Under the pieces are notes generated by a model that had not been told where the DNA came from, searched no databases, and was given only the letters and a program-made list of their open reading frames with translations. From the NCBI RefSeq assembly GCF_016801865.2, contig NC_068937.1, forward strand, positions 134,800,455-134,864,454: a stretch of 64,000 bases of DNA, given 5' to 3'. Below are positions 1 to 10,560 of the stretch, piece after piece (the first letter of the stretch is position 1; each line of letters opens with the position of its first letter). Source of the DNA: Culex pipiens pallens (taxonomy: Eukaryota > Arthropoda > Insecta > Diptera > Culicidae). Made by a program: the position numbers and the translations under genes.

Positions 1-118
1 GTTATTTTGGAAGGTTGAAAATTACCTCTTTAAAGATGTAATCTTACATCAATTAAGGCTGAAAAAGTGTCATTACACCAGAAAAGTGGTAAAATTACAC
101 ACTTTCAGAGGTAAAATT
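1..118. repeat. End of a MITE-like repeat, interrupted by insertion at 119
   Basis: The sequence resembles, in inverse orientation, the stretch at about 63113-63183: both carry the blocks TTACCTCTTT and GATGTAA or its equivalent in the same order. The repeat continues after the inserted element, from 1090 to about 1165, so 1-118 and 1090-1165 are one older element split by a younger insertion. It may begin before the window. No coding potential. The family name is not known to me. Confidence 0.6.
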
Positions 119-1067
119 GAGCATGAGCATGAGCATGAGAGACCACCCATGGTTGTCCTTCTCCGTTGCTGAACAGGACCGTAATATCCTATCAATACAA
201 CCGACCATACGCTTAAACGATCAAATGATGTTTCCCTTATCAACAGCATGCATGAATGCGCTGAAAAGATAAAACATCACGATCATCAAAACTAGAGCCG
301 TTGCTAATAGGAAACAGTCGTTGGCCACCAACGGCGCCCGCCATGTCAGTTTGTAGATCTCGAGGGAATGGGACGGGAATGTTAGTTAGCACAGGCTGCT
401 ACCAAGGGTGGGTTCTATACGATATCCACACCCCCACGTGTGCCGGAAAACTACTTCTACTTGGGATTTTGTTAGTGGGTAAGGGTAATGGCCAGGATTC
501 AACATAGAGGATGATGATGCGACCCAATAATCAATAAATGTTGTTTAATGGTGTGATGTATTATGCATTCTGAAGGCAAATAGTCGGAGTATGCGGATGA
601 GACTATTCCCGGTTATTTGGTGTTGAGTTTAGCATAAATTATTAAATCTTAGACAGCCGGCTGTGGAAAGATAAAACCAAATAAAATGCGAAAACGCGAA
701 ACCGCCCGGACCGAAAAACACACACAATCGGGGGAACAACAAAGACGGAAACGGCAACGAAAATCCTGCGTGATGACCGCGACGCGCACCGTTCAAATTC
801 TCCAACGCAACTGTCAAACATCGCGAAACTGTCCGGACCGAAAAACACACACAATCGGGGGGACAACAAAGACGGAAACGGCAACGAAAATTCTGCGTGA
901 TGACCGCGATGCGCACCTTTCAAATTCTCCAACGCAACTGTCAAACATCGCGAAACTGCCCGGACCGAAAAACACACACAATCGGGGGGACAACAAAGAC
1001 GGAAACGGCAACGAAAATCCTGCGTGATGACCGCGACGCGCACCGTTCAAATTCTCCAACGCCACTC
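119..1067 (+). mobile_element. GAGCATG-family retroposon-like insertion, copy 1
   Basis: The insertion starts with tandem GAGCAT units and is flanked by an exact 22-bp direct repeat (97-118 and 1068-1089). The first 570 bp match the element at 49815 almost base for base, and a diverged copy starts at 19406, so the 5' end is fixed. The 3' half is a 127-bp minisatellite. There is no credible open frame and I see no A/B-box Pol III promoter. A long target duplication with a fixed 5' end suggests retroposition, but the class (LINE-derived or SINE-like) is not resolved. The small open frames inside are translations of the minisatellite. Confidence 0.75.
695..1063. repeat. 127-bp minisatellite, three units
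   Basis: The same landmark (GGACCG followed by AAAAACACACACAATC) recurs at 709, 836 and 963, exactly 127 bp apart. The units differ at a few bases. The homologous array at 50395-51023 has five units with the same period. Since 127 is not a multiple of three, every frame stays open for a while on both strands, which makes spurious ORFs. Confidence 0.9.
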
Positions 1068-1237
1068 ACACACTTTCAGAGGTAAAATTACACATTTTTT
1101 CTTACATAAAAGATGTAACCCTTCCCAGATGAATAGTTTGTATCCGTCTTGTATTTATGTTGACACAACATATAGCATTCCTGGGAATAACGGATTTTTC
1201 ACAGCATGATTTTGTTAAATATAGAGAAAAAATCATA

Positions 1238-1432
1238 TATGCATTTATCCTTTTCATTCTTCATCGGTTTGATGGCCGAGCGGGCTAAGGCGCCAGTCCT
1301 AACTGTTGGTGCTGTGTTTGAATCCGGTTGGTTGCAACTTTTTATTGTGTTTACAAAAATTGTACATGCTGCGTGTAATATTAAGTGTCTTTTTTGACGA
1401 AGGTGATGTGCATGCTTTTGTATGCGATTTTA
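1238..1432 (+). mobile_element. tRNA-derived SINE, copy 1
   Basis: An A-box-like TGGCCGAGCGGG lies at about 1273-1284 and a B-box-like GTTTGAATCC at about 1316-1325, with intervening sequence resembling a leucine-type tRNA (GCTAAGGCGCCAG). The tail after the tRNA-like head (TTTTTTGACGAAGGTGATGTGCATGC region) is shared with an inverted copy at 21257-21447, so this is a repeat family and not a functional tRNA gene. There is no proper acceptor stem. Transcription by RNA polymerase III is expected from the boxes but not shown. Confidence 0.75.
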
Positions 1433-1440
1433 CCCTCGGA

Positions 1441-3420
1441 TTTTTTGCTGTGTAGCTCGAATCGGTTATCGTTTAATTTAAGTTCCCAACGATAACAATA
1501 ACCTTGTCGCGATCGTCGGACACTCATAACAAATCTTAAATTTAAAACATTTTTTAAGAAAAGAATCACGATTTCAACAATAGATGTCATCACTCTACAA
1601 AATGTTTTTCAATTCAATTCATTAAAAAATACGACAACCAGACTTAAGCAGTTTTCAAAATCAAATTCAAATTATGAAATGTTCAAAAATCTTGAAAAAA
1701 AAACTAATAATGTGTAATTCTAGTAATATATCCATTATACGTGAGAACAACTTCCTGTGTCTGCCGTCAACAGACGAGTGTCACCACCATACTATCGCTA
1801 AGTACATAATTAGTTTCATCTAATCTTGCCCAACGACAAAGTTTTTGCTGCTGTCAATCAGTTAACGAGCTACAAGTTGTTGGTGGTTCCTGCAAAAATC
1901 TTTATTTTTTTGCTGTTTCTTTTGCTTAGCCAAATTGTCATCTTCTATTTCAACCCAGAGCCTTCCCCAAAAGAAGCCACCACCAAATACCATTATTCGA
2001 GTCGCTCTTTTATTAGGCGCTATAAATTTCCTCGCGAGACCACAGCGACGACCTCAGCAAATCTGATGGTTATTGTTTGACTTTTTTTTTATAGAAAAGT
2101 GATGTGTTTGTTTTTTTTTAGATTTTAAGCTTTTGTTAGATGTTTAACAATGTTGTATTGTTTTTTTTTGTTTTAATATTTTTTTTGCAATTTCTCTGTG
2201 AAACTGTCACCTTTTCCTGCCCTTCTAGAGCAGGGAAACACCCTACTTTTCCCTACCAAAAATAACAGAATGGAAAACAAATACCTAAATAAAATAAATA
2301 GTTCTACTTTTCAGCACCGAAATAAGTACTGAAAAGTTGAAATTTTTAACACTGGTTTCAAAAAGTAACATTTTTTTTTATTTTTTTCTTTTCCAAAAGG
2401 TGAATTAGTTTATTTTTTAAAGATTTTCTCAGAACAAACCTTTCAGAGGAGGCATCAAAAGCGCAGCCACGCCCAGCCAAAAATAGAGCTCCCCCCCCCC
2501 TCCCACCACAACCAAAGAAAAAACGATTCGCTCTGCCACACCCATTCGCGTCGCCTATTCGCGGGCTCCAAAGGCTTCAAAATTGGCGCAAAAGCAACCA
2601 AAAAGAACCGAAAATGAGCATGTTTGCGGATGATTAGATTCTCGGCGCTGCCCCCACCCCCCTACTCCCTGTACTTTTGATTGGCGATTCTTCTCGCCTG
2701 AAGGCTAATTTCTATAATAAATCGAATTAATTTCCCACTCTAGCAGCAGCACACGCAAGTTCGCGAATCTGTGGCTGCACGTGGTCCATCTTACCCCCTC
2801 CTCGTCACTCCCCTCACAAAATAATAGAATCTGGGGGACGGGAGGAGGGGGCTCCGAAATTGTAAATTAATTGATCACTTTGCGAATTACGGCCCCCGTG
2901 GCGAAAATGGGAGCTTTTTTCCTTTTTTTTCTCTCCTTTCTCGGGAAAACGATGATGTGATGATGATTGTAATTGTGCAGTAATAACGCGTAACTATATT
3001 TGTGGTCGTTGGTTTGCTGTGTTCTTGCAGCTCTGTATTTTCCTCTTAAAAGCCGTCAACTACATGAGATATATGGCTGTTTTGTGTTTTGAATGCGAGA
3101 AGAGAATCGTTCTATCGCCAAAGTTATGGACAGCATTTTTCAAAGTCCTATCGGTCGTAAAAACGTCAAATTTATCGGCTCACAAGCCGAAACCTCTTAT
3201 CGCCAAGAAGCTAATCCTTGATTTTTTTTTGTCACATGATTGGGCGAGATCGACGACTTACCAACAGGGTGAATGCCCACTTCACGGTTGAGAGTTTTTA
3301 CTTTTTTTTAAATCGCTATTATCTGGTCTGTTCGCCAAAGTTTCTTTTACTTTTGAGAATATTTGAATGGAACTAGCGCCACTTGCTGATGAAATCATAG
3401 AAAAGGTAGTTTTTCCATAC
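1441..3420. other. Non-coding stretch, no gene seen
   Basis: AT-rich with many T runs (2080-2400), then a more GC-balanced part (2450-2900) with short C and G runs. A hydrophobic open frame at 1826-2080 begins with TTG and lacks supporting signals. Nothing else recognisable. Confidence 0.6.
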
Positions 3421-3431
3421 ATTTGAGTATT

Positions 3432-3600
3432 TTTGATTGGCACGGTATGTCCACGCATCCTTCCTCTCGCCTGTAAATTCTGTAAAATGTGATCCGTTCA
3501 CACAATCCTCTCTGCGGTTAATGCAACGTAGTAGGCCTGGCCGCATTAATGACGGGCAATACAGAGTAAGCTCGAATGTAATACAATAAAACAATACAAT
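3432..3600 (+). repeat. Dispersed repeat, copy 1
   Basis: The block CGGTATGTCCACGCATCCTT, then CTGTAAAATG, TTCACA and TTAATGCA...GTAGGC, recurs in the same order in inverse orientation at about 13073-13240. Divergence is moderate. The two copies lie about 10 kb apart. Family unknown; no end motifs were found. Confidence 0.6.
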
Positions 3601-4730
3601 TAATATTGACAAGAAAGAACTTGTGGCATCTAATCTAAGTTCCAATGCCATTTGTAACCTCACTGTTCAAAACACTCCCACGATCGTATCGCCGGTCATT
3701 ATCGTGTTGCATAATAGTTGCTCTTTCGAGTAAATCGTACCCGAAAATTCTCAAAAATCCTCAAATTACCAAAACCTGCCAACATTCCAGCACCGTCTCA
3801 ATTTGTTGCAAATTCCTTCGAATTAGAGACCACCATCAAATCGTTCGCTTTTTTTTCGCTCATCCAGCACCGAGATCAGTATCAACAAAACCAATCCGTC
3901 AATAACTGGATTATCCCTCACAGGTCGATTCTCTATAGAGCGTTTGGCGTTGAATAGTTCAGCAGATCTGCGCCCATCAACAGCTTCCAGGTAGGTCCCG
4001 ACCGGACTGTAACGTATCATGTTCCGACGTCTATTCTGGACACAAACACACAGAAAACAAGTCCATCATGAGCGGAGAAGTAGGAGGAGATGTACACAAT
4101 AAAGTACTGCAACGGGAAATTATGCATGAAACGACGATCCCGGCATTCTGAAGATCTGTTCAAATAGAACACGGAGAGACCTGCGTAGGCAGGAAGCAAA
4201 AGGACATCTCAATCCCGAGCGGGTCGCTTTTGTTTGATCGGCGGTTTTTCCTTCCTATTCGGAAGGTAGTGAAAGGACTTTGCAAAAAAAAAGGAAGGAG
4301 GAAGAAAGCTTTTCGAAGGAGATGCGCTTGTTTTTCTGTGGTTCTTTTGCAAAAGCAACAAGTGTGGCGGAGGAGATCGAGAGTGATGTTTCAATTAGGT
4401 TTCTGCTGAAAGGAGGAAAGTTTCCTTCGGATATTGTTCGGTTAAGAAGGAAGTGTGTTTTTTTATTATTATTTCAGTTGAAGCCTTCGCCGGTGGTCAG
4501 CAGTGGGAAGGTCGCCGTGGGACGGGGCCATGTTCCCATGGATCACCGGAGGACTTCCAAAAACTGTCAAAATTATTCGGTATGAGACACTACGTAGGTT
4601 GCTTCTCGGAGGAGATAATGGTTGCTGATTAGCATATCGCTTCGTGATACGAAGCATGGTGGCTGCTTGACTTTGAAAATTAAACAGATTTTTAATTATA
4701 TTAAGAGCGAGTTTTTCACCAATGTGTAAC
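3601..4730. other. Non-coding stretch, no gene seen
   Basis: No open frame with support on either strand. An open frame at 4280-4585 has low-complexity lysine/glutamate content and no homology I recognise. The foldback element begins at the right edge. Confidence 0.5.
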
Positions 4731-6068
4731 AGGTCGTATCGAGGGGCTCCGATTTGGATGAAACTTTCAGCGTTTGTTTGTCTATACATGAGATGAACTC
4801 ATGCCAAATATGAGCCCTCTACGTCAAAGGGAAGTGGGGTAAAACGGGCTTTGAAGTTTGAGGTCAAAAAAACATAAAAAATCTTAAAATTGCGCGCATT
4901 TCCGTAAAACTTCATCAATTCCAACTCTCTTAGATGCATTCGAAAGGTCTTTTGAAGCACTTCAAAATGTGCCATAGACATCCAGGATTGGTTTGAAATT
5001 TTCTCTTAGCTTTTGCAAATTACTGTCAAAAATGGATTTTTTTAAAACCTTAATATTTTTTTCCAACAGCCTCCAACACCCATACTCCCATAGGTCAAAA
5101 GATAGGCAATTTCATGGACTATAAGCCTACGGTATTAACTTTTTGGCCAATCGCAGTTTTTCTCATAGTTTTTCGATTTTTCTGTAACAAACATTTTACA
5201 ACGTTAATTTTTGCCCTGTAGGCCTCCATAGCGGCACTTTTTTGTCTCAATTTTGTCATATTCGGAATCCTCAAACAATTTCACGTAAATTAAAAGTATT
5301 GGAGTTTTAAATTTGATTGGAAAAATTGCCATTTAGAATGAATTGAAATATTTTTTAACAATTTGTTGGATTAGGGGTAAAACAGGTTTTCGCCTACTTG
5401 ATACAGCATTTGACGTATTGATCATAGGGTAAATAAAATCTATTTCTTTTTTCAAAAATGTTTTATTAAATTATTTTTTAAATCAAAATTACAATTCCAA
5501 TACTTCTAACTTACGTGAAATTGTCCGAGGATTCTGAATATGACAAAATTGAGACCAAAAAGTGCCGCTATGGAGGGCAGCAGGGTAAAAACTAACGTTG
5601 TAAATTGTTTGTTGTAGAAAAATCGAAAAACTATGAGAAAAACTGCGATTGGCCAAAAAGTTAATACCATAGGCTTATAGTCCATGAAATTGCCTATCTT
5701 TTGACCTATGAGAGTATGGGTGTTGGAGGCTGTTGGAAAAAGATATTAAGGTTTTAAAAAAATCCATTTTTGACAGTAATTTGCAAAAGCTAAGAGAAAA
5801 TTTCAAACCAATCCTGGATGTCTATGGCACATTTTGAAGTGCTTCAAAAGACCTTTTGAATGCATCTACGAGAGTTGGAATTGATGAAGTTTTACGGAAA
5901 TGCGAGCAATTTTAAGATTTTTTAGGTGTTTTGGACCTCAAACTTTGAAGCCCGTTTTACCCCACTTCCCTTTGTCGTAGAGGGCTCATATTTGGCATGA
6001 GTTCATCTCATATATAGACAAACAAACGCTGAAAGTTTCATCCAAATCGGAGCACCTCGATACGACCT
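4731..6068. mobile_element. Foldback (long inverted repeat) element
   Basis: The left arm (4731 to about 5324) is the reverse complement of the right arm (about 5478 to 6068), leaving a loop of about 150 bp. Arm ends are AGGTCGTATCGAGG and its inverse. Arms differ by scattered substitutions (for example GGGGCT against GGAGCA-type differences near the ends), so the element is not freshly formed. No transposase frame is present, so it would depend on enzymes supplied elsewhere. I could not identify a clear target duplication. The near-end motif TCCGATTTGGATGAAA also occurs in the separate TIR element at 44674-53019. Confidence 0.85.
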
Positions 6069-6139
6069 CAGCAATATTTACAAATACTGCCTCTTAAGTT
6101 TCAAAACACAATTTAAAAAAAAATTACAAAAAAAAAAAT

Positions 6140-6531
6140 ACAAAAGTAAACAAGTACAAAAGTACAAAAGTACAAAAGTACAAAAGTACAAAAGTACAAA
6201 AGTAAAAAAGTACAAAAGTACAAAAGTACAAAAGTACAAAAGTACAAAAGTACAAAAGTACAAAAGTACAAAAGTACAAAAGTACAAAAGTACAAAAGTA
6301 CAAAAGTACAAAAGTACAAAAGTACAAAAGTACAAAAGTACAAAAGTACAAAAGTACAAAAGTACAAAAGTACAAAAGTACAAAAGTATAAAAGTACAAA
6401 AGTACATAAGTACATAAGTACAAAAGTACAAAAGTACAAAAGTACAAAAGTACAAAAGTACAAAAGTACAAAAGTACAAAAGTACAAAAGTACAAAAGTA
6501 CAAAAGTACAAAAGTACAAAAGTACAAAAAA
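6140..6531. repeat. 8-bp simple array (GTACAAAA)n
   Basis: About 49 nearly perfect tandem units, with rare variants such as GTAAAAAA, GTATAAAA and GTACATAA. Long open frames on the minus strand rich in YFCTFVLL are translations of the array and not genes. Confidence 0.97.
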
Positions 6532-9110
6532 ATATGAGCGGCCAGCCCCACTGCGTATAATTAACCGCAAAGATGATTCGTTAAGATCTAAGTTCAACTA
6601 ACAATTTGAGCATACTTTTAGTCAATTTCGGGCACATCTTAACCATAATAATGCCTTGTTGACTGGGGGGCGCTTCGAGCCATACTAAATCAAATTTGCA
6701 GTGCGCCACCAAGCCAAGATTCCTCGCCATCCACGTCACATCCGGCGCGAAATTCAACCAGTTTTTGTCTGTTCTCGCGAGCCTAACACTCAAACACACT
6801 AATAAAACACTGCGCCTTGAAGGTTGCTGGGGGGAAAGCCATCAACATATTATCGAAAGTCACGCACGGTCGCGGATCGAAACGTTAAACTTGGAGAGCA
6901 GAAGAACATTCTCCAAACGGGTTCTGGGGAGGGTGCGCCAAAGGGGAGAGGGCGAACTCAAACGGCCACAAACGAAAACATAAAAACGCTTCATTCATTT
7001 CATTCATTCATTTGGAGTTGGGCTTCTGCCGGCCAGATGATTATTATATTCACAATTTTTGCTGCTCGTTTCGGGTGGTGGTGGAGCGGGCCCTGCTGAT
7101 GCTCAAGTGTTTATCATCATCGCCGTTTTTATATGTGGCGAGCGTTTCGTTTTTGCGTCCAAGAACAAACTTCGCGAGGAATAGTCCAAACTCCTCTCGG
7201 CAAGACAGAGAAGGCACTCATGCTCGAACGTCTCACTTTTTAAAAGGCCGCGGTGCGAGCAATTATTTTTAATAGATTACCACTTTTTGCGGTGTACTTG
7301 CTCAAAATGAAAGAAGTAGAAGCATCTCCCCAAAAGACGGACTGATTTGAATACCTACCAGCGCGAAGAGCGAAAGAGGCCGGGACCGGCGCTCCAGGAG
7401 GGCCCAGGCCATCATCGGAGGCTGCGGCGAGCAGGGCCTCCACAAGTGCTTTAGTAACGGCCAAATTCCAGAGAGAATGTACGATCTTGGTGAGTTGGTT
7501 GTTTTTTTTTGCTTTGGCCAGCAAACATCCAGACATACATTGTCTGTGTGGGCCTGGTACGTGCCCTTGGGGATTCGAGGACTTGTTGGACTGTTCAAGA
7601 AGGGAAAGAGATTTTGGAGATCGATTTTTGAGAGCGAAAAGTTAAAAAAGGTTAAAAACGAAAACTGAAATGTTTTTATGTATCCAAAAATATAGAGAAA
7701 ACTTAAAAATGATCGTTTTACTTGCATAGGGCAGATTGTTAAACTTATATTTTCCAAAAATATTCAACCCATCGATGCGAGGATAAGGTAAATATTTTCA
7801 GACGAAATTCCATTATAAAGGTAGAAGCTGATTTGAAAAAAAATCTTTATTTATAAATTTATTTTCCATGCCATAGTCCAGACCACGAATGAGCTTCTAA
7901 AACAGATTAAATCATTTGATTTGATCTACTATTTTGTAAAGTTGCCCTGAGCAAATATTGCCACCTTTTTAAAATTCTTTGTATCTTATTTGGATTAAAA
8001 GATGCCGTCTTGCTTGCTGAGGGCGGATCCCCGAATTTCTTGTACAGGCATATAACCTAAAGTAAGTGAAGCAACTTTTAATTAAAATTTTAGTCTTTTA
8101 GAATCCGCCGTTGGCAAGTAATGCGGTCATAGGAAAAAATATCTATGCTGTCTATTCAAATCATAAATTGTCATTTCACTTGTGTAGGACAGATTATTCG
8201 TGGATTGAGCAAATATTTTTGAAGGTGGAATTCGCCCTAAGCAAGTGCTACGATCATTCAAAAAATTTAATGTCTTTCATCTATTATTATGTAGCATTCA
8301 CTCCAGTTTTATTTATAAACAATCCTGCAGTCTTCACTTTGTCCTGCAAGTCCTTCTCGACCTCCCATCAAAGCTCGATCTTCACCTACATAATCACTGA
8401 GAGCCTGAGCCTTGATCCCTTCTCTCTTTCTCTACTTTTCTTCACGGTCCAAAAACCGGTTCCCGGCCCTCGTCGACGCCGCCGCCGCATAATTGCATAA
8501 CATTGGAGGAGCCCCCACACCAGCAGAGGAGTTCGCGAAAACGACCGTTGGAGCATGGAAACGAACGACCCAAGAAGAAGAACACAATCCGGTCTCTCGA
8601 ATATCTCCCCGAAAGGATCTGGTTTCTGCCGAGAGGTTTGGGCCCGGCCTGGATCCCGAGAATGGTGCAGCATCCAATTTCCGAGGAGGTCTCCTCTTTT
8701 TATTATTGTTAGCGATCGTGTTGTTCTTGCTTCTTTGCGACGATCACCATGTTCCGAGGAGTTCTGCGTTATGTTGCGGGGTTGGGGAGTTCTGGAAGTC
8801 GCGTCCTCGCGGCTCGAGCAATCCAAGGGTATTAAGAATTAAGATTAATATCTTCGCAGTCGCTGCCGACATCACTTGGTGGTTTTGTTTTCTTGGTTTC
8901 TTTTGCGTTTGTTATGGTTGGGACTCGCGACGAGGATCGCGATCGTGGAGTCCGTGAAGGAGAAAGGGCTGAGGATCGGCGCGTTGGTTGGTTAATTTAA
9001 GCCGACTTTTCGCTGGGTGGGTCGTGAGTTTTTGCTGTCACGAATTTGGACTCCAGCAGTGCGAGTCTTAATTGAGGGGAAAGTTGATATGCTAAGATGA
9101 TTGCAATAAA
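6532..9110. other. Non-coding stretch, mostly unique
   Basis: Mixed-composition DNA without a supported gene. Between about 7700 and 8260 a phrase resembling CTTGCATAGGGCAGAT recurs in degenerate form (near 7725, 7945, 8010 and 8183), suggesting an old local duplication. Overlapping open frames at 8386-8957 lie on both strands of a GC-rich patch and show no domain I recognise. Confidence 0.5.
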
Positions 9111-9117
9111 AAAATGC

Positions 9118-9215
9118 ACAAAAAAGGTTTTTTGGGCGGGTTTCAAACCCAAGCCCTTTGAGTGACAACGGGCACGTTACCAACTGAGCTATTTGCAACT
9201 TTTTCAGAACATGCT
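9118..9215 (-). mobile_element. tRNA-derived SINE or tRNA relic, second family, copy 1
   Basis: On the minus strand, TAGCTCAGTTGGTAAC (A-box-like) is followed by CTTGGGTTTGAAACCCG (B-box-like T arm) at tRNA spacing. The anticodon arm is malformed and there is no acceptor stem, so it is not a working tRNA. A similar tRNA-like unit at about 59940-60030 shares TGTCAYKCAAAG between the two boxes, which argues for a SINE family. Confidence 0.6.
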
Positions 9216-10104
9216 CAAATTGACCGCTACTTTGACGAATTGTCGACAAACCAGTTTTCAATCAAATTTGATGCCTCTAAGCCGGAGTTTGATGATTACG
9301 TCAAAAAACTTCAAAGTTAGTTAAAAAGAAAACTTCGTATGCAGATATTGATTACGGTCGGACCTCCAGCTGACCTTCGGCGGCCACAAATTACTATTAT
9401 TATCAACGCCAAAAAAAGGTTAGAAAGAGCAAGTCATGGCAAGTGGTTGCTTCCTTCGGGACCACCACCAAATACAATTTCAGAATTATAATAGATAAAT
9501 AATAAAAAATCGGCTCGCAACAAAAAAGCATGAATCAAGACCTCACCTAGAACCAGAATAGTTTCGCGAAAACGATCGAAAAGAACTAGTTAAATATGCA
9601 AAGCTTGTTTCTAGACTTTTTTTTTTTGCTGCTCGCTCAACTCAACTTCCCTGCGCGATAAGTGCCTTGACTTCTTCAATGTCAAATCGAGCGGCGCGGT
9701 TCAGTGGACTGAACTTTGGAGCAATTGATTGGCGGTGCTCGTTAGGTTGAGATCCTTTGCGGATTCGCGAAAAACGCATTGAAATGCACACACAATTAAA
9801 CTATAAATTTATTTTGGGATTTTTTTTAGCAGGAATAAAAGGGAATTTGCGAAACCGCACCCGAACGTTCAACATTTATGCAGAAATGTGCCCATTATTG
9901 TGGATTGTCTCGTATTCCAGGGAGTGGAGCTCAACTGTGGGATTTGGCAGGATTTGGGATTAAAAAAATGTGAATCGTGCTCAGAAATGTCACAACTTGA
10001 ATGCTATTTTTCTTAAAATTTGAAAAAAAAAGACAAAAATGGAATCATTAACCGACACTTGAAATAAAACTAAAAAGTTCAATGAAAAAAGAAAAAGTAA
10101 GAAA
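9216..10104. other. Non-coding stretch, no gene seen
   Basis: AT-rich sequence with short homopolymer runs. No supported frame, RNA gene or repeat recognised. Confidence 0.5.
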
Positions 10105-10117
10105 AAGTAAGAAAAAG

Positions 10118-10245
10118 TAGAGTAGAGTAGAGTAGAGTAGAGTAGAGTAGAGTAGAGTAGAATAGAGTAGAGTAGAGTAGAGTAGAGTAGAGTAGAGTAG
10201 AGTAGAGTAGAGTAGAGTAGAGTAGGGTAGAGTAGAGTAGAGTAG
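10118..10245. repeat. Pentamer array (AGTAG)n
   Basis: About 25 near-perfect tandem AGTAG units, preceded by three GAAAAAGTA units that look like the seed of the array. The minus-strand frames of TLLYS repeats are array translations. Confidence 0.95.
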
Positions 10246-10261
10246 CATACTGAAGCACCAA

Positions 10262-10560
10262 AAACTCAAGATAGTGTTACCAGATCTTCAGTATTAACAT
10301 TTTCCTAAATTTCTATCCCGTTAAGAGAGGGCACTTTTTTAGTTTGATCAATCCTACATAAGTTTGTAACAATATTTCCTGACAGGGTTGCCAAATCTGC
10401 TATTTTTCACATATCTACTTCAAATTATTATCCAACATGGAGATTTCGGAAATCATTGTCATAAATTTCATTTATTTAAGAAGTCATATTTTGAGACAGG
10501 GTTGCCAGACCTACACAAAATAAAAACAATCCTAACGAATTCTCCAACTGCTACGACACA
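10262..10560. repeat. Diverged fragments of the 16-kb tandem unit
   Basis: The phrases TTACCAGATCTTC, GACAGGGTTGCCAAATCT and GACAGGGTTGCCAGACCT recur at about 110-bp spacing. They match, in inverse orientation, the GATCTGGCAACCCTGTCTCA phrase of the tandem repeat at 16026-16910. Weak but repeated similarity. Confidence 0.5.

Noticed and set aside
629..1085. Overlapping frames of about 60-130 codons on both strands
   Set aside because: Translations of the 127-bp minisatellite; the same happens at 50331-51056.
1826..2080. Hydrophobic frame that could be a small membrane protein
   Set aside because: Starts with TTG, no promoter or polyA support, and lies in T-rich DNA where hydrophobic codons are expected.
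6140..6531. CRISPR-like regular array
   Set aside because: Contiguous 8-bp units with no spacers, in eukaryotic DNA; the same applies to the arrays at 18680, 57919 and 61331.
6078..6597. Long minus-strand frames of up to 157 codons rich in YFCTFVLL
   Set aside because: They translate the GTACAAAA array; three frames give the same composition.
8386..8957. Frames of about 150 codons on both strands
   Set aside because: GC-rich patch with few stops; mutual shadows with no supporting signals.
9118..9215. Functional tRNA gene on the minus strand
   Set aside because: A and B boxes are present but the anticodon arm and acceptor stem do not pair; kept as a SINE or relic instead.
10048..10269. Minus-strand frames of TLLYS repeats
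   Set aside because: Translation of the AGTAG pentamer array.
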